Origin: Bacteroidales bacterium
GTDB lineage: Bacteria; Bacteroidota; Bacteroidia; Bacteroidales; UBA3663
Assembly: GCA_017449065.1 (NCBI GenBank)
Contig: JAFSKF010000047.1
Location: 1-41,091, forward strand
Direction: 5' to 3'
Length of the DNA: 41,091 nucleotides
The notes beneath the pieces are model-generated. The model did no database searches. It was not told the origin of the DNA and worked only from the letters and a program-made list of their open reading frames with translations. Each line of letters starts with the position of its first letter. Positions within the stretch are counted from its first letter, which is position 1. Below are positions 33,739-41,091 of this stretch, one piece after another. A program made the position numbers and the translations under genes.

Positions 33739-36700
33739 ATGAGAAAACTCCTTTCTATCATCGCTTGCCTCACATTCGGGGTATCGATGTTGATGGCGCA
33801 AAGAAACGTAAAGGGAAGCGTCATCTCAGCTGAAGATGGAGAGCCTATCATTGGTGCAACTGTGTTGGTTACAGGCACGAAGACCGGCACCACCACTGAC
33901 TACAGCGGCAAGTTCTCCCTCAATGTTCCTTCAGATGCCACTACGATCACTGTTTCGTATGTGGGTATGGCTACTCAGGATGTGCCGTTGCAGCGTGGCG
34001 ACAAACCTCTCTATGTTCGCCTGTTGGCCAACAGCCAGGTACTCGATGATGTAGTCGTTACGGCTCAAGGAATCAGCCGTAGCGAAAAATCTTTAGGCTA
34101 CTCGGCAACCACGCTGAAAGCAAGTGACATCACTGTTGGCAACAATGCCAACGCCATGACTTCATTGCAGGGCAAGGTTGCCGGTATGCAGGTTAGTGCG
34201 CAATCCAGTGCTCCAGGTGCTACCAACAACGTCATCATTCGCGGCTTCAGTTCTATCAATGGTTCCAACCAGCCTCTCTATGTTGTGGATGGTGTACCTA
34301 TGCAGCAGACAGTCGTTTCTTCACAAGGTCAGAACCTTCAGGCCGGCGGTATCGGCAATATTGCTCCTGAAAACATCGCTTCTATGACCGTTTTAAAAGG
34401 TGCTGCCGCTACGGCCCTCTATGGTTCACGTGCTGCCAATGGCGTCATCCTGATAACCACTAAAGAGGGTAAGCGTGGCATAGGCCGCAACTATCAGATC
34501 GAGTATTCATATGGTTGGCAGGCTAATCAAGTTAGCTATTTGCCTTCTTTCCAGAATAAGTTCGGTCAGGGTTGGAATGGTGTTCAGACTTACATTGAAA
34601 ATGGTTCTTGGGGACCTGCTTTCGATGGCTCCACTCAAGTTTATGGCCCCATCTGGAATCACTCTCAGCGGATTCACGAGTATAGTGCTGTAAAGGATAA
34701 CGTTCGTGAGTTCTTCGAAACCGGTATTAACCAGACACACAACGCCAGTATCAATGGCGTGAGCGAGGATGGCAAGATGACTTACTTCCTTTCTTACAAC
34801 TATACAGATCAGGATGGTATCATGCCAACTGATGCTGATAAACTGGAACGTAATACCATCGCTTTGCGCTCAAGCTACGAGCCAAGCAAGTGGCTTAAGG
34901 TTAGCGGCAGCATGAACTTCGCCAAATCGAAACTTGATGCTGTAGGCACCTTCCAAGGTACTTCCGTAATCGATGGTTTGTGGGAAATGCCTCGCGATAT
35001 TTCTATCCGCGATCTCAAAAATACATCCGATGCTTTCAATACACCTGAGGCATACCTGACCCCTTATGGTATCACCAATCCATATTGGGCCATTGAGAAC
35101 AACTATAACCACACTGATTCCAAGCAGGTATTCGGTAAAGCACAGGTGGATATCAAGCCTTACAAGGATGTTACTTTAACCTATCGTTTTGGTTTTGACT
35201 ATACCGATTATGATCGCAAGATCGGTTATCCGGAAATTGCTTTGGACGATGCGTTGATCGACGATAATATGGGCTATGCTCCATCGAACATGAATCAGGC
35301 CGGTTTTGTATCTGCCAGCTATGGCCGTCGTTACGAAATTAACCATGATGTGATGGCTAACTACCACAGTGCCTTTGTTGACAACAATCTGGATGTAAAT
35401 GCCACAGCCGGTTTGAACGTAAATGAGCGTTATGCCACTTCATTAGCAACAGAAACCGATGAACTGACTTTCCACAGCGGATTCTGGGATCTTTCTAACG
35501 GTGCTACCAAGACTACAATTTCTGAAGGTCAGTCAAAGCGTCGTCTGGTAGGTCTTTGGGGCAATGTGAACCTCTCCTGGGGAGAGAAAGTCTTCCTCGA
35601 TCTCACTGCTCGTAACGACTGGTCTTCTACCCTGCCACAAGATGACAATTCCTTCTTCTATTCAGGTGCTACTGTTTCTTACCTGTTTACTGAAGATCTT
35701 CCCAAGAATGATATTCTGACCTTTGGCAAGGTTCGTCTCGCTATTGGTAAGACCGGTAACGATGCCGATCCATACATGATTAATGCAGCCTATACTCAGG
35801 CTTTTGCCAATGGTTATTATGGCAGTGGCATCGCTAACTTCCCAATGAGTGGTGTCAATGCTTTCCAGAAAGAAGCTACCGCCGGTTCTACAAGTTTGAA
35901 GCCAGAAATGACCACCGAGTTTGAGGTAGGTACCAACCTCGGTTTCTTCGACGGCCGTTTCGGTGTTGACTTTACCTATTATAATCGTGAGACTGACGAC
36001 CAGATATTCACCCTTCCGGTTGACCCTGCTACCGGCTACAGCTCTCAGGTAACCAACTTCGGTAAAGTTCGCAACCGTGGTGTGGAACTTGTCATCAATA
36101 CCGTACCGATTCAGACCCGAAACTGGAAGTGGACCTTGGACTTCAACTGGTCGAAGAATGTCAACAAGGTTATCTCTATGCCATCGTCTCTGGAAGGCGG
36201 CAAGACTGCTATCTATAACTTCTCTGCCGGTAACGATGCCGTTTATATGTATGCCGAAGAAGGCAAGGCTATGGGTGAGTTCTACACCTACCTGCCAGCT
36301 TACACAGATGGTACACTTGATGAGAACGGACAGTTGCTTTACAATTATGAAGGCAAGGGCCAGATGGTTGTGGACAACTATGGTCAGCCGGTTCTCAGTT
36401 CTGAGGTTATGGATACACACAAGAACATGAATAACAAATGGAGCGGTGGTGTCAACACAAGTCTTACGGCTTACGGCGTTACTTTGAGCGCTCAGCTCGA
36501 TATCCGTCACGGCGGTTATATGTTCTCCCGTACCCGCAACCTGATGCAGTTCACAGGTAATGCAGATGTAACGACTTACAACGAACGTCGCCCATTCATC
36601 ATCCCGAATTCTGTTATCGACAATGGTGATGGCACTTCATCGCCAAACACCACTCCTATCGTTTATACCGATGGCAGCTATCAGGATTATTTCAACGACT

Positions 36701-37002
36701 ATGGTGCAGGCCTCGGCGGTGAGTTCTACCTCCTGGATCGTTCGTATGTAAAACTCCGTAACATAAGTCTTTCTTACAATTTACCTCGCAAGTGGCTGAA
36801 TCCATTGTATCTGTCATCAGTCAACGTCGGTGTTTTCGTTAACAACGTCTTTACTTGGACAGCCAAAGACAACCGCTTCCTCGATCCTGAGAACACGACT
36901 GTTAGTCAGGCAGCTTATGGTGACCTTGCCACACAGTTCGGAGAACTCTATTCGAACCCTTCTTGCCGCACTTACGGCTTCAACATCAACGTGAAATTCT
37001 AA
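33739..37002 (+). CDS. SusC/RagA family TonB-dependent transporter (right operon)
   Basis: This 1087-residue outer-membrane transporter has a signal peptide (MRKLLSIIACLTFGVSMLMAQ), a carboxypeptidase-regulatory-like domain (about 22-100, VKGSVISAEDGEPIIGATVLV), a plug domain (about 110-230, with NQPLYVVDGVPM and ALYGSRAANGVILITTKEGK) and a barrel ending GFNINVKF. It should import a polymer fragment together with the SusD protein 38 nt downstream. It is paralogous to the left SusC but diverges strongly after the first domain, so the two probably serve different substrates. Confidence 0.95.
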   Translation: MRKLLSIIACLTFGVSMLMAQRNVKGSVISAEDGEPIIGATVLVTGTKTGTTTDYSGKFSLNVPSDATTITVSYVGMATQDVPLQRGDKPLYVRLLANSQVLDDVVVTAQGISRSEKSLGYSATTLKASDITVGNNANAMTSLQGKVAGMQVSAQSSAPGATNNVIIRGFSSINGSNQPLYVVDGVPMQQTVVSSQGQNLQAGGIGNIAPENIASMTVLKGAAATALYGSRAANGVILITTKEGKRGIGRNYQIEYSYGWQANQVSYLPSFQNKFGQGWNGVQTYIENGSWGPAFDGSTQVYGPIWNHSQRIHEYSAVKDNVREFFETGINQTHNASINGVSEDGKMTYFLSYNYTDQDGIMPTDADKLERNTIALRSSYEPSKWLKVSGSMNFAKSKLDAVGTFQGTSVIDGLWEMPRDISIRDLKNTSDAFNTPEAYLTPYGITNPYWAIENNYNHTDSKQVFGKAQVDIKPYKDVTLTYRFGFDYTDYDRKIGYPEIALDDALIDDNMGYAPSNMNQAGFVSASYGRRYEINHDVMANYHSAFVDNNLDVNATAGLNVNERYATSLATETDELTFHSGFWDLSNGATKTTISEGQSKRRLVGLWGNVNLSWGEKVFLDLTARNDWSSTLPQDDNSFFYSGATVSYLFTEDLPKNDILTFGKVRLAIGKTGNDADPYMINAAYTQAFANGYYGSGIANFPMSGVNAFQKEATAGSTSLKPEMTTEFEVGTNLGFFDGRFGVDFTYYNRETDDQIFTLPVDPATGYSSQVTNFGKVRNRGVELVINTVPIQTRNWKWTLDFNWSKNVNKVISMPSSLEGGKTAIYNFSAGNDAVYMYAEEGKAMGEFYTYLPAYTDGTLDENGQLLYNYEGKGQMVVDNYGQPVLSSEVMDTHKNMNNKWSGGVNTSLTAYGVTLSAQLDIRHGGYMFSRTRNLMQFTGNADVTTYNERRPFIIPNSVIDNGDGTSSPNTTPIVYTDGSYQDYFNDYGAGLGGEFYLLDRSYVKLRNISLSYNLPRKWLNPLYLSSVNVGVFVNNVFTWTAKDNRFLDPENTTVSQAAYGDLATQFGELYSNPSCRTYGFNINVKF

Positions 37003-37040
37003 TTTGCGAGAGTACACATTATTAATAATAGCATATCATT

Positions 37041-38552
37041 ATGAAAAAAATATATATTTTGAGTGCTGTAGCCCTGGGTCTCGCAACCGCAAGCTGCGAT
37101 GACTATCTGGACATCAACACCGATCCGAACGCTCCCTCTGCTGAGGTGGTTACCTCGGACATGATTATGCCAGCTGTCGAAATGAACCTCGCTGCCTCAT
37201 ACGGCGACTTCATGCGTATCACCGGCGGTTATTTTGCACAGCACTATGCACAGGAGTTCGGCACATCGAACTATGTCGATTATTCGGCTTTCTATATTTC
37301 GGCCACACGTTCAAGCAGCACTTATACCCAGATGATGCAGCGTGTGTTGGGTAATGCTCAGACCATTATCGAAAAGTCCGTCGCTCAGGGTGATAACGGA
37401 ACCCTTCTGGCTGCTACCACCTTGCGTGTGTTTGCCTATCAGGCATTAGTTGACTGCTATGGCGAAGTTCCTTTCAGTGAAGCTTTCGGCAGTTCTTCTT
37501 CTCCGACCTACGATAACGGCAAAGACATCTATGAGGCACTGATTGCCGAATTGGACGCCGCTATTGCTCAGGCTTCTGCTGGAGATGTTGTTTGCACTAA
37601 CTTCCTATATCCGGGTGAGAAAGCCGACAAATGGATTCAGTTCGCCAATTCTTTGAAATTGCGTTTGCTGACTCGTTCTGTGGATAAGTTGAGTGCACAA
37701 CAGAGCAACCTGGACGCTTTGGTAGCTGAAGGAAACTTCATCACCAGCGATGTACAGTGGGCTGGATGCTGGACCTCTGAAGCCGGTTCTGAATCTCCTT
37801 TCTATGCCGAAGAATTTGCTACTAACTTCGGTTCAACTCAGATCAATGTTGTACCAAACATTGCTATTTTGGGAACCATGATTCAAGGCACTTACACCGA
37901 TCCACGTGTAGCTGCGTTCTGGACAACTGGCAGCAATGGCAATTATAATGGTTACATTTCAAGCAATACGCAGATTCTTCAAGGAACTGTCGATGCTTCA
38001 GGAACCACTTGCGATGCCGCCTACTTCAGCCGTCCAGTAGCCTCCTACGATATGCCGGTTGTTATCCTCTCTCTGAGTGATGTAGAGTTCTACCTCGCTG
38101 AATACTATGCCAAAAAGAATGACGCTACGAATGCTGCCGCACATTATGCTGCTGCTGTTCAGGCTTCCTTCGATGCCAGCGGTGTTCCCGGCGCCGATGC
38201 CAATATTGCCCAGTTCCCTTACGATCAAAGCAATTGGAAGAAGGTAATCGGTGTAGCCAAGTGGGTAGCTAATGCTGGTTTCAATGGCTTTGAGGCTTGG
38301 TGCGAGATGCGTCGTCTCGATTATCCAACCTTTGAAAATCCATCAGTATCAGGAGCAAACTTCGACAATGGTTCGGTTCTTGACCCCTCAAGCTATGTTC
38401 CAGGCACCATTTACACTCCGAAGAACGTTCGTTCTGAAATTGGTGCTAACAAGCTCTTGGAGCGCTGGCCGTATGCCGAGTCTTCAACCGCTCGCAATGC
38501 AAATGCTCCAACGTTCCCAGGCCATACGGTTCCTGTTTTCTGGGCAGAGTAA
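37041..38552 (+). CDS. SusD/RagB family lipoprotein, SusD-like type 2 (right operon)
   Basis: This 503-residue lipoprotein has a signal ending ATASC followed by DDYLDINTDPNAPSA, the opening typical of the SusD-like_2 group. ITGGYFAQHYAQEF and the C-terminal NGFEAWCEMRRLDYPTF are further family marks, as is the late GANKLLERWPYAESS. It acts at the cell surface as the substrate-capturing lid of the SusC gene just upstream. It differs in subfamily from the left SusD, supporting different substrates for the two systems. Confidence 0.93.
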   Translation: MKKIYILSAVALGLATASCDDYLDINTDPNAPSAEVVTSDMIMPAVEMNLAASYGDFMRITGGYFAQHYAQEFGTSNYVDYSAFYISATRSSSTYTQMMQRVLGNAQTIIEKSVAQGDNGTLLAATTLRVFAYQALVDCYGEVPFSEAFGSSSSPTYDNGKDIYEALIAELDAAIAQASAGDVVCTNFLYPGEKADKWIQFANSLKLRLLTRSVDKLSAQQSNLDALVAEGNFITSDVQWAGCWTSEAGSESPFYAEEFATNFGSTQINVVPNIAILGTMIQGTYTDPRVAAFWTTGSNGNYNGYISSNTQILQGTVDASGTTCDAAYFSRPVASYDMPVVILSLSDVEFYLAEYYAKKNDATNAAAHYAAAVQASFDASGVPGADANIAQFPYDQSNWKKVIGVAKWVANAGFNGFEAWCEMRRLDYPTFENPSVSGANFDNGSVLDPSSYVPGTIYTPKNVRSEIGANKLLERWPYAESSTARNANAPTFPGHTVPVFWAE

Positions 38553-38593
38553 TTGCTGGGTAGTTAAAACAATATTTAATTCTGAGAATAATT

Positions 38594-39286
38594 ATGAAAA
38601 AATATTTTTCTAAATTACTAATGCTTGCAGTGATTGCGGTCGCTTTTACTGCTTGCGAATCGGATGATACCGAAGGACTCACACGTACCACCTACTATGC
38701 AACTATTAACCTCACAGGGGGTCAGGTCGTTGTGAATCTCGGTAGCTCTTACTCCGAGCCTGGTTACACGGCAATTCTTAACGGACAAGATGTTACCGAT
38801 CGAGTAGAAGTATCTTCTAATATCAATGCTTCTCAAGTAGGTGTCTATCGTGTTGTTTATTCATGTGTAAACGAAGATGGGTTCAGTTCTGCTGTTACTC
38901 GTACTGTTATCGTTAACAACCCCGGTAATTTTGACAATGTCTATTTGGCTGAAGTACAGAATACCGCTGGCACACGTCACTACTATGGTACACCTACAGT
39001 GATTACAAATAACGGTGACGGCACATACGATATCGATGATTTGCTCACAGGTTACTATTGGAATGGCATCTATCCAGGATATGAACCGACTTACGATTTC
39101 CACAACGAAGCTACTTTGGCACTCAATGCCGACAATACAATCTCGCTCGTAAGTGAGTCACGTTCTTGGTATTTCGGTTCCTCATATGCGGTTGCTCTTG
39201 AGTCAGGTGCTTTTGATCCTGCCACTGGAGTCATTACTCTAACAACCGATTGGCCGACGATTTCAACGCTCGTTCCTGTTGAATAA
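38594..39286 (+). CDS. DUF5012-like lipoprotein with Ig-like domain
   Basis: This 230-residue lipoprotein (signal ending AFTAC, then ESDDTEG) has an Ig-like module at about 35-110 with the DUF5011/HYR-like pattern (VNLGSSYSEPGYTAILNGQDVT; QVGVYRVVYSCVNEDG). A beta-rich half follows (NVYLAEVQNTAGTRHYYG, then GYYWNGIYPGYEP). This organisation matches DUF5012 proteins, which are often encoded after SusCD pairs. The acidic run after the cysteine suits surface export. It lies 41 nt after SusD. Binding of the imported substrate at the cell surface is inferred from position. Confidence 0.7.
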   Translation: MKKYFSKLLMLAVIAVAFTACESDDTEGLTRTTYYATINLTGGQVVVNLGSSYSEPGYTAILNGQDVTDRVEVSSNINASQVGVYRVVYSCVNEDGFSSAVTRTVIVNNPGNFDNVYLAEVQNTAGTRHYYGTPTVITNNGDGTYDIDDLLTGYYWNGIYPGYEPTYDFHNEATLALNADNTISLVSESRSWYFGSSYAVALESGAFDPATGVITLTTDWPTISTLVPVE

Positions 39287-39307
39287 TTAAAACAACAATT
39301 GAACATT

Positions 39308-39871
39308 ATGAAAAAGGTTTTATATACAGTAATGCTTTTCGCAGGGGTTGCGATGCTTTCCTCTTGCGATGATGAGTTCCTTGGCGATAAGGATGCTGTT
39401 GGCGGAACTGCTACTGAGGCTTCTGCCGGAGAGTGGTATGTTTGGGCTGATGGTATCGACGCAAATGGGGACGTAATTGATGGTTACGAAGATTTCTATG
39501 GTGGACGTTTCAAAGTATTGACATTTAATACCGTTGAAAACTCCTCGACTAAGATGTTTGTACAGGATACAGATCTTTCAACTTTCTTAATTGGCGGTAA
39601 CCCCTATTATGGATTTCAGGTTGAATGCACAGTCAATGGACTTTCTTTTAGTACAGATGCCACAGAAGACGTCTGGTATGGAAAAGCAATCACCATTAAG
39701 AACGGAAAGATTATTAAGAATGGTGGCCATCAGAATAATGGCAGTGTAGCCGATTCAATCTCATTCGAGGTCTATTATCCTGATGCTAACGAATACTACA
39801 CCAATGCCTACGGCCATGCCGGCTATCGTATCTATGGTGTTCGTTACAGTGGTCTTGAAGAAAACGACTGA
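39308..39871 (+). CDS. Small lipoprotein, lipid-binding putative hydrolase-like family
   Basis: This 187-residue lipoprotein starts at the ATG 39308 (MKKVLYTVMLFAGVAMLSSC, then DDEFLGDKD); the TTG three codons earlier is less likely. The mature part (GEWYVWADGIDANGDVIDG; MFVQDTDLSTFLIGG; YYTNAYGHAGYRIYGVRY) resembles the Bacteroides family named lipid-binding putative hydrolase, known from SusCD operons. No catalytic residues are evident to me. It is the last gene of the right operon, 21 nt after the DUF5012-like gene, and is followed by a terminator. Confidence 0.65.
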   Translation: MKKVLYTVMLFAGVAMLSSCDDEFLGDKDAVGGTATEASAGEWYVWADGIDANGDVIDGYEDFYGGRFKVLTFNTVENSSTKMFVQDTDLSTFLIGGNPYYGFQVECTVNGLSFSTDATEDVWYGKAITIKNGKIIKNGGHQNNGSVADSISFEVYYPDANEYYTNAYGHAGYRIYGVRYSGLEEND

Positions 39872-39888
39872 TAAGTATTTCTTTAAAC

Positions 39889-39924
39889 AAAAACTCCGCC
39901 TGTTTTTCGACAGACGGAGTTTTT
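39889..39924 (+). terminator. Terminator of the right SusCD operon
   Basis: AAAAACTCCGcCTG (39889-39902) pairs with CAGaCGGAGTTTTT (39911-39924), giving a T-run on the plus strand. Confidence 0.9.
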
Positions 39925-40159
39925 GTTTACCCCATAAGACCCATTAACCCAATCAGTCCTATCCCCAACAAATAGAGTAGATGCAGGGGAGGTTATCCCC
40001 AAACCCCTCTCATTGCACCTTACGTATGGGTCTCGAATACGGTACTACATACACATAGAAGTTCGCAAATTCCGATATAAAGAACAAGTGGCAACTAAAC
40101 CTTCGACTCTTTCTTTTATCTGTCCTGTTCACCTTAGCATTGCAAGTACTTGAGGTCTG
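39925..40159. other. Non-coding region, no gene recognised
   Basis: This stretch contains a CCCATAAGACCCATTAACCC segment and C-rich sequence (GGGGAGGTTATCCCC at about 39983) but no gene, RNA or promoter I can support. It separates the SusCD operon from the tandem repeat and rRNA operon end. Confidence 0.6.
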
Positions 40160-40370
40160 AGAAGGTAGCTGAAAACGATTTCCTACACTCCAGAGTTGTT
40201 GCCGACGCAGCAGAAACAGTTTCCTGTGTTCCGGAGTTGTTGCCGACGCAGCAGAAACAGTTTCCTGTGTTCCGGAGTTGCTGCCGACGCAGCGGAAACA
40301 GTTTCCAGCGTTCCGGAGTTGCTGCCGACACAGCGGAAACGGTTTCCAGCGCTCCGGAGTTGCTGCCGAT
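40160..40370. repeat. 41-bp tandem repeat, four good units plus degenerate ends
   Basis: GCCGAC marks successive units at 40201, 40242, 40283, 40324 and 40365, an exact 41-bp period. A degenerate unit precedes the first. Units contain GGAAACAGTTTCC-like dyads and GTTCCGGAGTTG. Forty-one is not a multiple of three, so reading frames through it rotate and are unlikely to encode a protein. 40371-40512 holds nothing recognised. Confidence 0.95.
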
Positions 40371-40512
40371 TCCGTCAGAACGAACCACGGAAGATTTGAA
40401 ATGCTTCCCTGAGAAGCAGCGGCAACTCAGAAGAAAAAATCAGGAATCTGATCGAGATTCAAAAAAGCGTCTGTCTTTCACGGAGTACTTAATGTGTTTT
40501 TCTTGATGGCAA

Positions 40513-40544
40513 CAAAAAAGAGAGTCCCGGTTTCCGGAACCCTC
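40513..40544 (-). terminator. Second (distal) terminator of the rRNA operon
   Basis: On the minus strand GAGGGTTCCGG (40544-40534), loop AAA, CCGGGACTCTC (40530-40520), then TTTTTTG. All 11 positions pair if G-U is allowed. Confidence 0.75.
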
Positions 40545-40547
40545 CCC

Positions 40548-40596
40548 GTAAGGTGACCGCCCACCGTCTGAGCAACGTTGAAAGCGGCGCACTTAC
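40548..40596 (-). other. 5S-rRNA-end-like relic between two terminators
   Basis: On the minus strand it ends GGCGGTCACCTTACGGGGAG, closely like the 5S 3' end GCGGCCACCTTACGGGAG. Its two ends (GTAAG-TG-CGCC and GGCGGTCACCTTAC) pair as a closing helix. Only about 49 nt remain, so it looks like an internally deleted 5S copy. Confidence 0.5.
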
Positions 40597-40633
40597 GAAA
40601 AAAGAGACCCCGGAACTTCCGTTCCAGAGTCTC
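40597..40633 (-). terminator. Proximal terminator of the rRNA operon
   Basis: On the minus strand GAGACTCTGGAAC (40633-40621) pairs with GTTCCGGGGTCTC (40616-40604) with two mismatches or wobbles, followed by TTTTTT. It starts directly after the 5S gene. Confidence 0.85.
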
Positions 40634-40635
40634 CC

Positions 40636-40748
40636 GTAAGGTGGCCGCTTCCTACTCTCCCGCGTTGGCAGTACCATCGGCGTTGCAAGGTTTAACTTCT
40701 CTGTTCGGAATGGTAAGAGGTGGAGCCCTTGCGCTATAACGGCCTTAC
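40636..40748 (-). rRNA. rrf: 5S ribosomal RNA
   Basis: The minus strand reads GTAAGGCCGTTATAGCGC, then CCACCTCTTACCATTCCGAA, CAGAGAAGTTAA and GCCGATGGTACTGC, and ends GGAGAGTAGGAAGCGGCCAC then CTTAC. These are the conserved 5S segments in order. The 5' GTAAGG and 3' CCTTAC ends pair as helix I. The exact ends are estimated. Confidence 0.93.
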
Positions 40749-40750
40749 TT

Positions 40751-40855
40751 TGGAAAGCCTTTCGGCTTCAATGGTCGTCAGGAACTTGCTTCCTGCATGC
40801 TATGGAAAGCATTTTTGCTTTCAATAGTTGTCCGGCAGCTTACGCTGTCCGGCCT
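40751..40855 (-). repeat. Duplicated two-hairpin unit in the tRNA-5S spacer
   Basis: Two roughly 52-nt units each carry a GAAAGC-type hairpin (40753-40769; 40805-40822) and a second hairpin (CAGGAA/TTCCTG at 40779-40795; CCGGCAGC/GCTG-CCGG at 40832-40852). They are probably processing structures of the rRNA precursor. Confidence 0.6.
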
Positions 40856-40877
40856 TATCGCTCTAAAAAATTAGTTG

Positions 40878-40948
40878 TTGCTGTACCAGGATTCGAACCC
40901 AGACTGAGAGAACCAGAATCTCGCGTGCTACCTTTACACCATACAGCA
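40878..40948 (-). tRNA. tRNA-Gln (anticodon CTG)
   Basis: The minus strand folds as a cloverleaf: acceptor TGCTGTA pairs with TACAGCA, D arm GTGT/GCAC, anticodon loop TTCTGGT with CTG, and T arm CTGGG-TTCGAAT-CCTGG. The terminal CCA is not encoded. It lies between 23S and 5S rRNA and is presumably cut from their shared transcript. Confidence 0.9.
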
Positions 40949-41050
40949 AGTTGACCTATTGAAGAAATTCATTTCGAAAAACAGTAAGAACGTATGTCTG
41001 TCCGTTATCATGACTCGACTTTTTCTGTCTTGTCCCTGTTCCTAAAAAGA

Positions 41051-41091
41051 AGTGTTCGGGTGATTAGTACTGCTCGGCTGAACACGTCGCC
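41051..41091 (-). rRNA. rrl: 23S ribosomal RNA, 3' end (partial)
   Basis: The minus strand reads GGCGACGTGTTCAGCCGAGC, then AGTACTAATCACCCGAACAC, a conserved 23S 3'-terminal segment equivalent to the E. coli GAGCTAACCGGTACTAATGA region. The gene continues beyond the window, and the exact 3' end is estimated. Confidence 0.85.

Noticed and set aside
28205..38432. ACGTTCGT-like sequences resembling Mpi sites (for example near 28206, 34700, 36584 and 38425)
   Set aside because: All lie within SusC or SusD codons, each has a mismatch to the consensus I recall, and they do not form sensible inverted pairs around promoters.
40160..40370. CRISPR array
   Set aside because: The units are directly adjacent and similar along their whole length; there are no unique spacers and no cas genes.
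40134..40506. Open frames on both strands through the 41-bp repeats
   Set aside because: The 41-bp period rotates the frame in each unit, so the peptide is a by-product of the repeat; no start signals or homology are visible.

Overview
The window reads as a chromosomal segment of a gut-type Bacteroidales bacterium (Bacteroides/Prevotella relatives). Evidence: two SusC/SusD outer-membrane pairs, a Bacteroides-type RF2 and CarB, an Mpi-like invertase, and many Bacteroides-style promoters (TAnnTTTG with a TTTG-like box 19-21 nt upstream). Genus and species cannot be fixed from the sequence alone. All calls are by eye; no database was searched.

Layout. 1-223: end of a mannose-6-phosphate isomerase gene. 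498-3716: a four-gene operon (pectin-binding-like beta-helix protein, VTC/CYTH domain protein, DUF4956 membrane protein, DUF2490 outer-membrane protein). 3719-4270 (-): HD-domain protein. 4627-8038: operon of a tandem two-domain esterase, an OFA-like MFS transporter and an MgtC/SapB protein, converging on pflA-pflB (8045-11017, -). 11284-12177: AraC-type regulator. 12230-14629 (-): family PL9 pectate lyase. 14766-15332 (-): rubredoxin-rubrerythrin peroxidase. 15333-15849: repeat-rich non-coding DNA. 15850-17921 (-): ArgE-like deacylase, methyltransferase-like protein and DUF2795 protein. 18070-20896: prfB and an acyl-CoA ligase. 21019-22056 (-): asnA, divergent from carB (22426-25656).

25773-39871 is the accessory region. 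Two SusCD operons diverge from a central Mpi-family serine invertase gene (32636-33247, -). The left operon (SusC, SusD, large lipoprotein) has no recognisable promoter in its 81-bp leader. The right operon (SusC, SusD, DUF5012-like lipoprotein, lipid-binding-like lipoprotein) has a good promoter at 33495-33527. The two SusC leaders share short sequence blocks which, because the genes diverge, form inverted repeats around a roughly 0.96-kb segment holding the invertase and that single outward-facing promoter. This is the geometry of a Hin-like flip-flop, and it is the most interesting hypothesis here. It is inferred, not demonstrated.

39925-41091: non-coding DNA with a 41-bp tandem repeat, then the end of an rRNA operon read on the minus strand: 23S 3' end, tRNA-Gln(CTG), a spacer with duplicated hairpins, 5S rRNA, a terminator, a 5S-end-like relic and a second terminator.

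Themes: pectin binding and cleavage (Cthe_2159-like protein, PL9 lyase, possibly the esterase), anaerobic metabolism (pyruvate formate-lyase, an OFA-type carrier, rubrerythrin), and glycan uptake with possible phase variation.
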